A stretch of 64,000 nucleotides of DNA from Anaerocolumna sp. AGMB13020 (lineage in GTDB: Bacteria > Bacillota > Clostridia > Lachnospirales > Lachnospiraceae): the NCBI RefSeq assembly GCF_033100115.1, contig NZ_CP136910.1, forward strand, positions 434,001 through 498,000, in the 5' to 3' direction. A program made the position numbers and the translations under genes. The notes beneath the pieces are model-generated. The model did no database searches, was not told the origin of the DNA, and saw nothing but the letters and a program-made list of their open reading frames with translations. Shown here piece by piece: positions 15,056 to 23,271 of this stretch (within the stretch, counting starts at the first letter, position 1; every line of letters starts with the position of its first letter).

Positions 15056-16264
15056 TTACTTTTCAACTAATATAGGTATATCCTTTGCTCTGGCATCAAT
15101 TCTTGTATAGGGACTAATTCTACCATAAAATCCAGCACTTCTACCATCTACCGTAAACACTCCAACACATAAATGATAATTCTCCCTATTTTCAGCTGAA
15201 ATCGGACTACTTATAAATTTTCGTTGAGCCAGCCAGGAACCGGGATACTTTCTGGCTGCTTTAAGAATCCTATTATATTCTTTGTCAGAAATCGCTTCTT
15301 TCATGGATATGCCTTCACCAACTCTACCTAAAGCTGGCTTAAATATGTATTCAAAATCAGTTGAATTAACTGCTTTTGGTTCCAAAGTCTCTGGCAGTAA
15401 TTTCTTCCATGTAGGGATTGATATTCCTAATTTATCCCACACCAAAGGCAATCGCTTTGATTGAGCAAATATTGCTATAGGATGATTACAGGAAGGTGTT
15501 AATGTATCATAATAGCCTCTCCAGTCAGATTTTTTGGGTAGGTTCGTCAACCATTCCAGAGGAAAGAATCGTATGATACCGTCCAGTTCCCCTTCATAAC
15601 CTTCTAAAATGCTAACTGCTTTTTTATCTTTCCACTTTATATGGTCAGGTGCTGCAGAAAAAGTTTTAAACTTGTTTTTGCTAAAATAATTACTTAAAAA
15701 TTCCATGACCTGTCTGTCATCCGAATAGGATGTGGCATGAACAAAAGCGATGGTTCCCTGTTCTTTTATTTTCTCATGAAAGGCATTGACCATACTGTCT
15801 GCTATATTCTTACGAGGTTCATAGCCATCAAAATATTTTGCTGCTATTTGTGGCAATACCGAGGCTTCTGCCATTCCTCCTGGAACATCACTGTTAACTT
15901 CTGAGACTGCCCATCCATTATCTATCGGATGAAAATCAAAGCGCATCAGCCTAACATTTCGGCTGCTGTCATATTCATCCAACTGATCAAGTGCCTTTAA
16001 AATATCCTTTGGAAGCCCAAGTTTTTTTGCCAAAGCAAGCTTTTTAACCAAAGCTTCTTCTATCATAACAGTTTCTCTTGCCAAATCTTCTGCCCATAAT
16101 TCTAATTGCCTGGCAGTTTCTTTATTCATAAGCAGGACCTGTTTCGCAACCGTATTGTGATCCTCTACCTGAGGGTCCCATTTATATGCGCGAAAAATAA
16201 CTTCATAGCGATAGTCCGGATATTTTTCTTCCGGTATCATACCAAACTTTAACGGCTGTTCCAT
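15056..16264 (-). CDS. Glutathionylspermidine synthase-like ATP-grasp amidoligase (YgiC/YjfC type)
   Basis: This 402-residue protein belongs to the glutathionylspermidine synthase C-domain family (ATP-grasp). Recognisable stretches are WAVSEVNSDVPGGMAEAS in the N-terminal half, the ATP-binding region EYIFKPALGRVGEGISM, and the C-terminal metal/ATP segment SWLAQRKF with GVFTVDGRSAGFYGRIS. The amidase domain of bifunctional GspS is absent, as in YgiC and YjfC. Such stand-alone ligases join a carboxylate to an amine using ATP, and their true substrates are unknown. It lies between a DUF350-like membrane gene and a tail-bearing protein in one operon. The ATG at 16264 follows AAAGGTG. Glutathionylspermidine synthesis itself is unlikely because the amidase and trypanothione context are missing. 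Confidence 0.85.
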   Translation of the reverse strand: MEQPLKFGMIPEEKYPDYRYEVIFRAYKWDPQVEDHNTVAKQVLLMNKETARQLELWAEDLARETVMIEEALVKKLALAKKLGLPKDILKALDQLDEYDSSRNVRLMRFDFHPIDNGWAVSEVNSDVPGGMAEASVLPQIAAKYFDGYEPRKNIADSMVNAFHEKIKEQGTIAFVHATSYSDDRQVMEFLSNYFSKNKFKTFSAAPDHIKWKDKKAVSILEGYEGELDGIIRFFPLEWLTNLPKKSDWRGYYDTLTPSCNHPIAIFAQSKRLPLVWDKLGISIPTWKKLLPETLEPKAVNSTDFEYIFKPALGRVGEGISMKEAISDKEYNRILKAARKYPGSWLAQRKFISSPISAENRENYHLCVGVFTVDGRSAGFYGRISPYTRIDARAKDIPILVEK

Positions 16265-16348
16265 ATTACACCTTTCGTAAATATCAAATCATCGATTTGA
16301 TTTCCTTTTTAATAGTTTAAAGCATTGTTTATATTCCATTCCACTTTC

Positions 16349-16380
16349 CCATATGTCAGGTTGTCAACCATATGTCAGGT
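16349..16380. repeat. Two 13-bp direct repeats after membrane-gene stop
   Basis: CCATATGTCAGGT occurs at 16349-16361 and 16368-16380, a 19-base period, immediately downstream of the stop codon of the DUF350-like gene. The spacer contains TTGTCA. The purpose is unknown. Confidence 0.5.
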
Positions 16381-16381
16381 A

Positions 16382-17215
16382 TTAGCTACCATATATTGGG
16401 TTTTCATTAGGAGCGGGCAAAACCAGTACTGTTATAATTGCAATAATTATATACAATAAACCAATTGCAATAGATGTGGTTAAAACGGAGCGGTTGTCTC
16501 TTTCATCCCCTGCTTCCGTTTTCTTGCTATAATATTTTTCAATCAAGAAAGCAAAAAGTGTTAAAGGAAGTACCGGCCACCCATCCATAAATTCCACAAG
16601 GGTCATATAGAAGGAGGTCCAGTCACCGGCAGAAGCTCTACCAAGAATTATGCCGCTTGCCAGCAAAAATAATCCATATCTTATTCCAGTATTGATGTCT
16701 CTGTCAATGGTTACACGCTCAGAGACCTGTGCATATATACAAAAAAATATCCCAATTAGTATCCAGACAATTAAACCAAGCCCGCCGGCTATCAATACGG
16801 TCCACCACCCCGGACCATCCCCTAAATTAGCACCGGAATATATGAAAGAGAGCCCAAGAAATCCTCCTGAAACAGTAAAAACCGCTGCTTTGTTCTGCAG
16901 ATTAAAGCAGTCATCCTTCCAGGATATATCCCAAAAGTATGCCATCATCATTAATCCCAAGGATAAAAATGCATAACCAATCATTAAATAGAACTGTATG
17001 TAAAAGCTGCTGTTTACAACATCAAATGATGCAAGAACTTTTAAAGCAAAATAAATAATTACCAAAGCAACAACAGGAAGCCAACCAAGAACATATCTTG
17101 TAATTCTTCCTCTCTCCGGTATCCAGCTTCCAAATACCATCTGATACCACCTTCGTATAAAACGAATTGTAAGATAAACGGATGCTGCGAATACTATAAG
17201 TTCCATCTCATACAT
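16382..17215 (-). CDS. Polytopic membrane protein, DUF350 (YjfL)-like
   Basis: This 277-residue integral membrane protein has about eight predicted membrane spans. The central part (NKAAVFTVSGGFLGLSFIYSG, then DINTGIRYGLFLLASGIILG) follows the pattern of DUF350/YjfL proteins, which sit beside glutathionylspermidine-synthase-like ligases in enterobacterial yjf operons. I chose ATG 17215 because AAAGGAG lies six bases upstream. A longer frame to 17260 would add 15 charged residues. It is first in the three-gene cassette and is preceded by a consensus promoter. The family's function is unknown. DUF350 membership is judged from residue patterns and needs a profile search. Confidence 0.7.
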   Translation of the reverse strand: MYEMELIVFAASVYLTIRFIRRWYQMVFGSWIPERGRITRYVLGWLPVVALVIIYFALKVLASFDVVNSSFYIQFYLMIGYAFLSLGLMMMAYFWDISWKDDCFNLQNKAAVFTVSGGFLGLSFIYSGANLGDGPGWWTVLIAGGLGLIVWILIGIFFCIYAQVSERVTIDRDINTGIRYGLFLLASGIILGRASAGDWTSFYMTLVEFMDGWPVLPLTLFAFLIEKYYSKKTEAGDERDNRSVLTTSIAIGLLYIIIAIITVLVLPAPNENPIYGS

Positions 17216-17340
17216 AATAAACTCCTTTACCATGATTCTTCTTTCAATGTATACAAACAAAATTAACGAACATGAATGATTGCAATAATCTAAGTATAAA
17301 TTTTAACCTTTGTTTTCTTCTATTTAGTACTACTTATTTC

Positions 17341-17369
17341 ATTTTACAAAAGGAGCCAAATAATGTCAA
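17341..17369 (-). promoter_or_regulatory. Sigma-A promoter of DUF350/ATP-grasp cassette
   Basis: On the minus strand TTGACA (17364-17369) and TAAAAT (17341-17346) are spaced by 17 bases. The leader to the ATG at 17215 is ~120 bases. Confidence 0.75.
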
Positions 17370-17488
17370 CTATCCTAATAATATTGTAAGTAGTTCCTAA
17401 CTTATTTATAATCAATACCTACGGAATTAATTATAAATAAATCCTTTTCACATATATATCTTATATTTTAAACAGCTTGAATTTTTCA

Positions 17489-17517
17489 TTGACATTACTT
17501 ACACTTTTTGATAATAT
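17489..17517 (+). promoter_or_regulatory. Sigma-A promoter of riboswitch-controlled gene
   Basis: TTGACA (17489-17494), a 17-base spacer and TAATAT (17512-17517). Transcription would begin near 17524, leaving a leader of about 167 bases before the coding region. Confidence 0.82.
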
Positions 17518-17549
17518 AATGTCGAACATTTGAATAAATGCTAAATTGT

Positions 17550-17642
17550 TTTCTAGGGTTCCGTAATAATATTATTAGTCTGGTCCAAGAGAAAACGCAC
17601 AACTGCTTGTTGTGTACACGGAAGGATAAAAGCCTGGGAGTA
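17550..17642 (+). ncRNA. ykkC-class riboswitch aptamer, probably guanidine-I
   Basis: The leader contains the conserved blocks of the ykkC aptamer in order: CTAGGGTTCCG (17553-17563), a small TAATAA/TTATTA hairpin, GTCTGGTCCAAGAGAAAAC (consensus CUGGUCCGAGAG), a CACAAC/GTTGTG stem, ACACGGAAGGATAAAAGCC, and TGGGAG. The last block doubles as the 5' arm of the terminator that follows, so ligand binding should prevent termination and turn expression on. Subtype 1 binds guanidinium, while subtype 2 variants bind ppGpp, PRPP or (d)ADP. The transporter-like downstream gene and the sequence fit best with guanidine, but subtype was not tested. Confidence 0.88.
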
Positions 17643-17668
17643 TTAAATACTCCCAGGCTATTTTTTTG
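17631..17668 (+). terminator. Riboswitch expression-platform terminator
   Basis: AGCCTGGGAGTA and TACTCCCAGGCT form a 12-bp perfect stem with a short TTAAA loop, followed by ATTTTTTT. Its 5' arm is the 3' end of the aptamer, giving mutually exclusive structures. Confidence 0.88.
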
Positions 17669-17691
17669 TCTCAATAAAGGAGGAAAACGTT

Positions 17692-18420
17692 ATGTGGGGA
17701 TTAATCATTTCAACTATTATAACAAGTGCAGCAGACAGCCTGAATCCCATTGCAATCACCCAGCAATTTGTTCTTCAGGGTATGGTTAAAAAGCCAAAAC
17801 ATATCTGGTATTTCATTATACCAACAGGAGTAGTAAACCTTGCCAGCGGTTATCTTGCTTATTATGGACTTATCTCGTTAATAGGCGATTATTTCGCTAA
17901 ACTGATTGACAGACATGCAAGAATTGTATTTACCCTGGAACTGATTCTTGGTATTGCTTTTCTTATTGGTGTTTGCTATATCCTGGAGAATGCAAAGATT
18001 GATTCCTTAAAAAAGCAAATCAGGTTGATGCAATCCGGCGAAACAACTGACCACGACGAAGAAGTAGTAGCAAGTAAAATCAAATCCGTGTCTCCCCTTG
18101 CCCTGATTGCTTTAGGTGTTGGCGCTACAATCTCAGAACTAGCAACTGCCCTGCCCTATTTTGCTTTCCTGGCTATTTTGTTCAGTAATCCGGTATCTTT
18201 CCTGGAAGTAACCATTTTACTGGTTGTGTATAATCTAATTTATATGTCTCCGTTAATGGTCTTATATTTTGTTTATGTAAAAGCACAGGATAAATTTGAT
18301 TTACTTTATACGCTAATTAAAAAACAGATAACAAAATGCTCTAATATCTTGGCTCCCACTGTTGTTGGTGCTATTGGTGTATTTCTGGTATTTCATTCTG
18401 TATCCCTTTTACTGAAATAA
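17692..18420 (+). CDS. GAP/SfLAP-family membrane protein under ykkC riboswitch
   Basis: This 242-residue protein has about six membrane helices. The ADSLNPIAIT motif in helix 1 and SELATALPYFAFLAIL in the middle are typical of the GAP (SfLAP, LysE/CcdA-superfamily) transporters. A cytosolic charged loop (residues ~100-130) separates the two halves. The ribosome binding site AAAGGAGG precedes ATG 17692. The only visible control is the riboswitch terminator just upstream, so if the ligand is guanidine the protein is a candidate guanidine exporter or detoxification factor. It would differ in family from the known Gdx/SugE SMR exporters. It is a single-gene transcription unit ending at a stem-loop near 18575. 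Confidence 0.8.
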   Translation: MWGLIISTIITSAADSLNPIAITQQFVLQGMVKKPKHIWYFIIPTGVVNLASGYLAYYGLISLIGDYFAKLIDRHARIVFTLELILGIAFLIGVCYILENAKIDSLKKQIRLMQSGETTDHDEEVVASKIKSVSPLALIALGVGATISELATALPYFAFLAILFSNPVSFLEVTILLVVYNLIYMSPLMVLYFVYVKAQDKFDLLYTLIKKQITKCSNILAPTVVGAIGVFLVFHSVSLLLK

Positions 18421-18552
18421 TTTTAATTTGGTATATAATTTCAGTTTCCTTTTTGCAGCATGTTATCTGGTTTGAAGTAAACCAGTTATAATCCTGAGCC
18501 TTAAAGCTGATAAAACCTACGATTCCAATTCAAATACCAAAAACAGCATAAA

Positions 18553-18596
18553 AACTCCGCATCTCACACGATAGGATATCGTAGATTTGCGGAGTT
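18553..18596 (+). terminator. Stem-loop after GAP-family gene
   Basis: AACTCCGCA and TGCGGAGTT form an outer 9-bp stem enclosing an inner ACGATA/TATCGT hairpin, followed by CTATTTTACTTTT. It probably acts for both the plus-strand gene and the convergent rhaA. Confidence 0.6.
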
Positions 18597-18703
18597 CTAT
18601 TTTACTTTTGTACCAACACTGACAGATGGTGGAGAAGATAATTGTTCGTTGGCTGATTTGATTAAACGATTAGATTTCTACCATTTAATTTATTATTATG
18701 CAA

Positions 18704-19957
18704 TTAATTCCTCTTAGATAAAACCTCAGCTTCATATGCTGTAACTTCCGCAAACCAGTCTTCTCTTTCAGGTACTCCGCTGGTCTCGCAGAAATAGTTC
18801 CAGACATCGCCAAAGGGATAGAATTTTAATTCTTCCTGTAACATCATAAGCTCTGTAAACTTATTTTCATTCTGAAGGGATGCCAGCTTTTCATTAGGCA
18901 GCAAGGTAGCATAAAGCAGTGATTTCAGCATATTCCTCATACCAACTACCCAGGCAGAAACACGGTTGATGCTGGCATCAAAGAAATCCAATCCGATCAA
19001 TACTCTGTCAAGTGCATTACAGCGTACAATTTCTTTTGCAATTTCCTTGGTTTCATCATCAAAAAGTACCACATGATCGCTGTCCCATCTGATTGGTCTG
19101 GTTACATGAAGAGCTAACTTATCAGAGAATAACAGCATGGAAGGTATTTTGTCTGATACAACCTCTGTAGGATGGTAATGACCATTGTCCAACAGGCAGA
19201 GAATATCATTCTTTGCTGCATAGTTCATGTAAAACTCATGAGAACCAACTGTGCAGGCCTCAAGTCCGATACCGAATACTTTGGATTCAACGGCTACATA
19301 AACTTTGGATTTATCGTAAGGTGTTGCAATTATCTGATCCAGGGAATCCTTCAGTCGTGCTCTGGGGCTTAATCTGTCAGCAGGAATGTCCTTAAAGCCG
19401 TCTGGAATCCAGATATTTAACAAACAGTGTGTGTTAAGCTCTGTTGCAAAATATTCAGCTATCTTAATGCACGCAATCCCATGATCGATCCAAAACTTTC
19501 TGATATCCTCCTTCTCACTGGATAAGGTAAGTCCATCTGCCTTAGGATGTGCAAAATAAGTGGGATTGAAGTCAAGTCCAAGGCCTCTTTTCTTTGCAAA
19601 TTCCACCCATTTAGCAAAGTGCTTCGGCTCAAGTTTATCTCTGTCGACCTCTTCACCGGGTTCAAAGATAGCATAGTTTGCATGCAAATTAATACGGTGT
19701 TTTCCGGGAATCAGACTTAAGGTCTTGTCAATATCAGCCATTAATTCTTCTGGTGTCCTTGCTTTACCAGGATAATTACCTGTTGCCTGAATACCTCCAG
19801 ATAACTGAGTAGCCCCTTCAAAGCCATTCACATCATCTCCCTGCCAGCAGTGCATGGAAATCGAAGTTCCAAGCACTTTCTTTATTGCTTCCTCTGTATC
19901 AACTCCTAATCTTTTATATATTTCTCTTGCAGATTCATATCTCTGTTTTGTAGTCAT
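18704..19957 (-). CDS. rhaA: L-rhamnose isomerase
   Basis: This 417-residue full-length RhaA converts L-rhamnose to L-rhamnulose. Family stretches include [26 protein letters not shown], the metal-binding [10 protein letters not shown] and NIWIPDG, and DNGHYHPTE. It lies downstream of rhamnulokinase in the same direction, with a ~140-base gap that contains a 7-bp ATTGCTT/AAGCAAT hairpin (20044-20062). The product feeds the kinase and then the aldolase of the microcompartment operon ~5 kb away. It starts ATG 19957 after an AAGGAGAAG-type site. No unusual residue was noticed. Confidence 0.95.
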   Translation of the reverse strand: MTTKQRYESAREIYKRLGVDTEEAIKKVLGTSISMHCWQGDDVNGFEGATQLSGGIQATGNYPGKARTPEELMADIDKTLSLIPGKHRINLHANYAIFEPGEEVDRDKLEPKHFAKWVEFAKKRGLGLDFNPTYFAHPKADGLTLSSEKEDIRKFWIDHGIACIKIAEYFATELNTHCLLNIWIPDGFKDIPADRLSPRARLKDSLDQIIATPYDKSKVYVAVESKVFGIGLEACTVGSHEFYMNYAAKNDILCLLDNGHYHPTEVVSDKIPSMLLFSDKLALHVTRPIRWDSDHVVLFDDETKEIAKEIVRCNALDRVLIGLDFFDASINRVSAWVVGMRNMLKSLLYATLLPNEKLASLQNENKFTELMMLQEELKFYPFGDVWNYFCETSGVPEREDWFAEVTAYEAEVLSKRN

Positions 19958-20100
19958 CGCTCTTCTCCTTATAATAAGAAATAAAATATTTATAGATTGT
20001 TATATTAAATATTGAATAACCTTAGTTACATAATCCTCTTAGCATTGCTTTTCATAAGCAATAATATTACTTGCTATTTATTTCCAGTCATTGCTTGTCA

Positions 20101-21510
20101 TTAAAAGCTTGAATTAAAAACTCGAACACCAAAGGAATCATAAACACATTTTCTTGCTTCAATAATGTCTTCAAATACATCAGTTTTTAACATCTGTGCT
20201 AAAATATTCCCCAGTGCCGTTGCTTCAGAAGGTCCTGTACATACGTCTTTGCCTGTATGATCAGCTGTCAGCTGATTCAGATAATCAGCATTGGAACCGC
20301 CACCTACAATATGTATGCGTCGAAAGCTTCTTCCTGTGAGCGCTTCAATTTCCTTAACTGCATTGCTATAGCTTGCAGCCAGGCTGTTATAAATGCAGGC
20401 AGCCAGTTCTCCAATTGTTTCCGGCACTTTCTGCCCGGATGCTTTTAAATAATCCTTGATAGCCTGGGTCATGTTATCCGGAGCCAGGAATACCGGAGCA
20501 TTTACATCAACAATTGATGGGAAAGAACTGCTTTCTTCAGCCATTGCACACAGCTCGGCAAAAGAGTATTTATCCTCCAGTTCATGTCTTACAGACTGAA
20601 TCATCCATAATCCCATAATATTTTTGAGATAACGGAATCTGTAATCATAACCGCCTTCGTTGGTAAAGTTCGCAAGTCTGCTTTCTTCTCTGCAGTCAGC
20701 TTCCATTCTCTCAATACCTATTAAAGACCAGGTACCGGAACTGATATAGAGATAATCATCATCGGAAGCTGGTACTGCCAATACCGCAGAACCCGTATCA
20801 TGAGTAGCAGGCAGTACAATCTCACAGTCAAAGCCAATCTCTTCCTTTATCTCCCTGCGAAGATTCCCAAGAGAGGTTTTCGGTAAAGAAATCTTCTGAA
20901 AGATCTCTTTCTTAATTCCCAATTTATCAAGCAGGGCATAATCCCAATCCTTTGTCACAGGATTTACCAACTGACCGGTCGTTGCATTAGTATATTCCTG
21001 CGCTTTTTTTCCTGTCAGCAGAAAATGAAAATAATCCGGAATCATTAACAATGCTTCTGCCTTTTGAAGTATTTCAGGACTTTTGGTCTTAACTGCCGTC
21101 AACTGATAGATCGTGTTAAAAATCTGTTTCTGAATACCGGTTCTGTGATACAGCTGCTCTTCCTTAATGATCTTATAGACCTCATCATCCATGCCCGCTG
21201 TTCTTTTGTCACGATATCCAACGGTAGGCCCAAGAACCTTGTCTTCGGTATCCAAAAGGACAAAATCCACTCCCCAGGTGTCAACACCCATACTTACCGG
21301 TATTTTATCTGCTGCTTTGCACTTTTTAAGACCGTTAAGGATTTCCTGGAATAACTGGTCCAGATCCCAGCATAGATAACCTTCTTTTTCGATAAGTCCA
21401 TTTTCAAATCGGTAGATTTCCTCCAATTGAAGCTTTCCATTGTCCAATGAACCCAGAATATGCCTGCCTCCGGAAGCACCGATATCAACCGCCAAATAAT
21501 AGTTTTGCAT
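20101..21510 (-). CDS. rhaB: L-rhamnulokinase
   Basis: This FGGY-family sugar kinase (about 469 residues) phosphorylates L-rhamnulose to rhamnulose-1-phosphate. The N-terminal phosphate-binding motif is YLAVDIGASGGRHI, followed by SMGVDTWGVDFVLLD and GYRDKR. The C-terminal ATP-binding portion has YISSGTWSLIG and HIVGGGSNADYLNQL. I favour ATG 21510 (MQNYYLAV). A frame four codons longer starts too close to the AAAGG site. It is first in a rhaB-rhaA unit with a promoter at 21596-21624 and an inverted repeat overlapping its -35 region. No rhamnose regulator lies in the window, so control may be by an unlinked factor or the DeoR protein. Confidence 0.94.
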   Translation of the reverse strand: MQNYYLAVDIGASGGRHILGSLDNGKLQLEEIYRFENGLIEKEGYLCWDLDQLFQEILNGLKKCKAADKIPVSMGVDTWGVDFVLLDTEDKVLGPTVGYRDKRTAGMDDEVYKIIKEEQLYHRTGIQKQIFNTIYQLTAVKTKSPEILQKAEALLMIPDYFHFLLTGKKAQEYTNATTGQLVNPVTKDWDYALLDKLGIKKEIFQKISLPKTSLGNLRREIKEEIGFDCEIVLPATHDTGSAVLAVPASDDDYLYISSGTWSLIGIERMEADCREESRLANFTNEGGYDYRFRYLKNIMGLWMIQSVRHELEDKYSFAELCAMAEESSSFPSIVDVNAPVFLAPDNMTQAIKDYLKASGQKVPETIGELAACIYNSLAASYSNAVKEIEALTGRSFRRIHIVGGGSNADYLNQLTADHTGKDVCTGPSEATALGNILAQMLKTDVFEDIIEARKCVYDSFGVRVFNSSF

Positions 21511-21595
21511 CACTATAACCATGCCTTTCTCATAACCTGCTCCTTTTCCCTTGCAGGGAAATTATGCGTGTGAAATATATTGTTTATATAGTGAC

Positions 21596-21624
21596 ATTAT
21601 AACTTGATTCCCCACAAATGATAA
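21596..21624 (-). promoter_or_regulatory. Promoter of rhaB-rhaA
   Basis: On the minus strand TTATCA (21619-21624) and TATAAT (21596-21601) are separated by 17 bases. The weak -35 suits an activated or regulated promoter. Confidence 0.55.
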
Positions 21625-21655
21625 GGACGTGGTTCAATAAATTTTACGTCCTTAT
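21621..21655. promoter_or_regulatory. 10-bp inverted repeat over rhaB -35 region
   Basis: ATAAGGACGT (21621-21630) and ACGTCCTTAT (21646-21655) form a perfect inverted repeat with a 15-base gap, in a divergent intergenic region where no terminator is needed. It is a candidate operator for the rhamnose genes. Confidence 0.45.
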
Positions 21656-21674
21656 TTGCAGTTTCGACAAAAGT

Positions 21675-21747
21675 ACTTTGAATATCAAATTATTATTGAC
21701 AGAAAGCATATGCTCTGATAAAATATTATTACTTTGATATTCAAAGT
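21675..21747 (+). promoter_or_regulatory. FabT-type operators flanking the marR/degV promoter
   Basis: Operator 1 is ACTTTGAATATCAAATT (21675-21691) and operator 2 is the palindrome ACTTTGATATTCAAAGT (21731-21747). Between them is a consensus promoter, TTGACA (21696-21701), 17 bases, TAAAAT (21719-21724). Operator 1 abuts the -35 and operator 2 covers the start of transcription. The TTTGA-N3-TCAAA pattern is that of FabT sites in Firmicutes, so the downstream MarR protein likely represses itself. Confidence 0.8.
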
Positions 21748-21810
21748 ATTTTAATGAACGGATATTACAAATTACAGTACTTAGGGTATACCTTGGTGTA
21801 AAGGAGCCAT

Positions 21811-22269
21811 ATGAACCAATACAAAGAAGAACTAAATACCTTTCTGGTAGAAATTTTCCATGATATACTTCGACTGGAAGAAACTGCTCTTGCAAAAGAC
21901 GACTTTAAGAACCTGTCCGTACATGAGATGCATGTCATAGAGGCGGTATATGACGGTAACAAAGAAGGTCTTTACTCCATGAGCGAGATAGCTGCAAGGC
22001 TGATGGTAACAGCCAGTACTCTCACTACTTCTGTTAAAACCTTAGAACAGAAAGGCTATTTAAAACGCGAGAAGCAGCTCAGCGATAAAAGATATGTAAA
22101 GGTCTGCCCAACAGATCTAGGCCTGAAAGCCTACTGCTGCCATAAGGAATTTCACCAACGCCTTGTAAACGGGGTTGCTGAAAAATTAAAGGAGGAAGAG
22201 CTCGTAACACTTACTACCGCCCTCTCCACCCTCCATCAATTCTTTCAAAGTCCAAAGGAGGACCAATGA
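21811..22269 (+). CDS. fabT: MarR-family regulator, FabT-like
   Basis: This 152-residue winged-helix MarR protein has the FabT-like opening FLVEIFHDILRLEETAL, then LSVHEMHVIEAV and the recognition region MSEIAARLMVTASTLTTSVK with wing LSDKRYVKV. FabT represses fatty acid synthesis genes in response to acyl-ACP in streptococci and relatives. No fab genes lie in this window, but two FabT-type operators flank its own promoter and it overlaps degV by four bases (ATGA). It would therefore co-regulate itself and a fatty-acid-binding protein. The ribosome binding site is AAAGGAG. The assignment rests on sequence resemblance plus the operator match. Confidence 0.8.
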   Translation: MNQYKEELNTFLVEIFHDILRLEETALAKDDFKNLSVHEMHVIEAVYDGNKEGLYSMSEIAARLMVTASTLTTSVKTLEQKGYLKREKQLSDKRYVKVCPTDLGLKAYCCHKEFHQRLVNGVAEKLKEEELVTLTTALSTLHQFFQSPKEDQ

Positions 22270-23108
22270 GTATAAAAATATTAACTGATTCAACTTCCGA
22301 TATGAACAGAGAACTTGCAAAAGAACTGGATGTAACACTTGTACCGCTTCGGGTTATTTTTGAAAATGAGGATTATCTGGATGGGGTTGATATAACCGTC
22401 GATCAATTTTACGAAAGATTAGTGAAAGCCAACGTACTTCCAACGACCAGCCAGCCTACACCCGAACAGTTCCTGCCCTATTACGAGGCTGCAAGGGATA
22501 ATGGTGACACCTTGATTGTAATTACCGTCGCCTCAAAATTAAGCGGTACTTATCAAAGTGCTCAGATAGCGAAAGATATCGTTGATTACACTGATATTCA
22601 TATTATTGACAGCGAAACTGTCACTCTTGGACTTCAGCTATTAGTACGCGAAGCGTTAGCTCTTCGAAACAGCGGATTATCCGGTGAAGATATTGTCAGA
22701 GAACTGGAGAACAGTAAGCAGAACATACGTCTATTGGCTTTAGTCGAAAGCCTTGAATATCTGAAAAAAGGCGGTCGCTTATCCAGTGTAAGTGCCTTTG
22801 CAGGCGGACTACTAAATATCAAACCCATTATTGAAGTAAAAGATGGCGCAGTAGGTGTTGCAGGTAAGGCAAGGGGTCTGACCGGTGCCTATAAGAAGCT
22901 TGCAGAACTCGTAGCTTTAAATGGGATAGATTTAAATCGTGAAATCTGTCTAGGATATTCTGCTGGTAAGGATACAATGAACGGTTTTCTGGAGCATTCT
23001 CAACATGACCTTGGTATTCAGAGTTTCCTTGAAAGCCCTATTGGTTCTGTTGTAGGTACTCATGCAGGTCCCGGCGCCTGCGGTATTGCTTTCTTTTGCA
23101 AAAGTTAA
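22266..23108 (+). CDS. DegV-family fatty-acid-binding protein (FakB-like)
   Basis: This 280-residue DegV protein has the N-terminal IKILTDSTSDMNRELAKEL, the fatty-acid-binding TTSQPTPEQF and SKLSGTYQSA, the central LEYLKKGGRLS, and the C-terminal GTHAGPGACGIAF. DegV/FakB proteins hold a fatty acid in the pocket for phosphorylation by FakA, which is not encoded here. It is translationally coupled to the FabT-like regulator, supporting a role in exogenous fatty acid use. It ends at a terminator-like stem shared with the convergent SleL-like gene. Confidence 0.9.
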   Translation: MSIKILTDSTSDMNRELAKELDVTLVPLRVIFENEDYLDGVDITVDQFYERLVKANVLPTTSQPTPEQFLPYYEAARDNGDTLIVITVASKLSGTYQSAQIAKDIVDYTDIHIIDSETVTLGLQLLVREALALRNSGLSGEDIVRELENSKQNIRLLALVESLEYLKKGGRLSSVSAFAGGLLNIKPIIEVKDGAVGVAGKARGLTGAYKKLAELVALNGIDLNREICLGYSAGKDTMNGFLEHSQHDLGIQSFLESPIGSVVGTHAGPGACGIAFFCKS

Positions 23109-23119
23109 TTAAATCTTAA

Positions 23120-23162
23120 AAGTACAGTCTGATAGCTTAATCTCAGCTTTCAGACTGTACTT
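23120..23162. terminator. Bidirectional stem-loop between degV and sleL-like gene
   Basis: AAGTACAGTCTGA and TCAGACTGTACTT form a 13-bp perfect stem with a 17-base loop, between convergent genes. Confidence 0.65.
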
Positions 23163-23271
23163 AATCCAATCAATATTTTATATGCCAACTATCAAGCATA
23201 GTTTATCGAAAGCTCTATTCGTATATTACAACACCTTCTCTGATTCATCGAATAATGAATCTTGACTGCTC

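Noticed and set aside
17351..17389. Plus-strand eight-codon ORF with an AAAAGGAG site (Met-Ser-Thr-Ile-Leu...)
   Set aside because: The apparent ribosome site and ATG coincide with the spacer and -35 of a consensus minus-strand promoter, which explains the sequence better.
21621..21655. Intrinsic terminator
   Set aside because: It lies between divergent genes, has no T-run, and overlaps the rhaB promoter.
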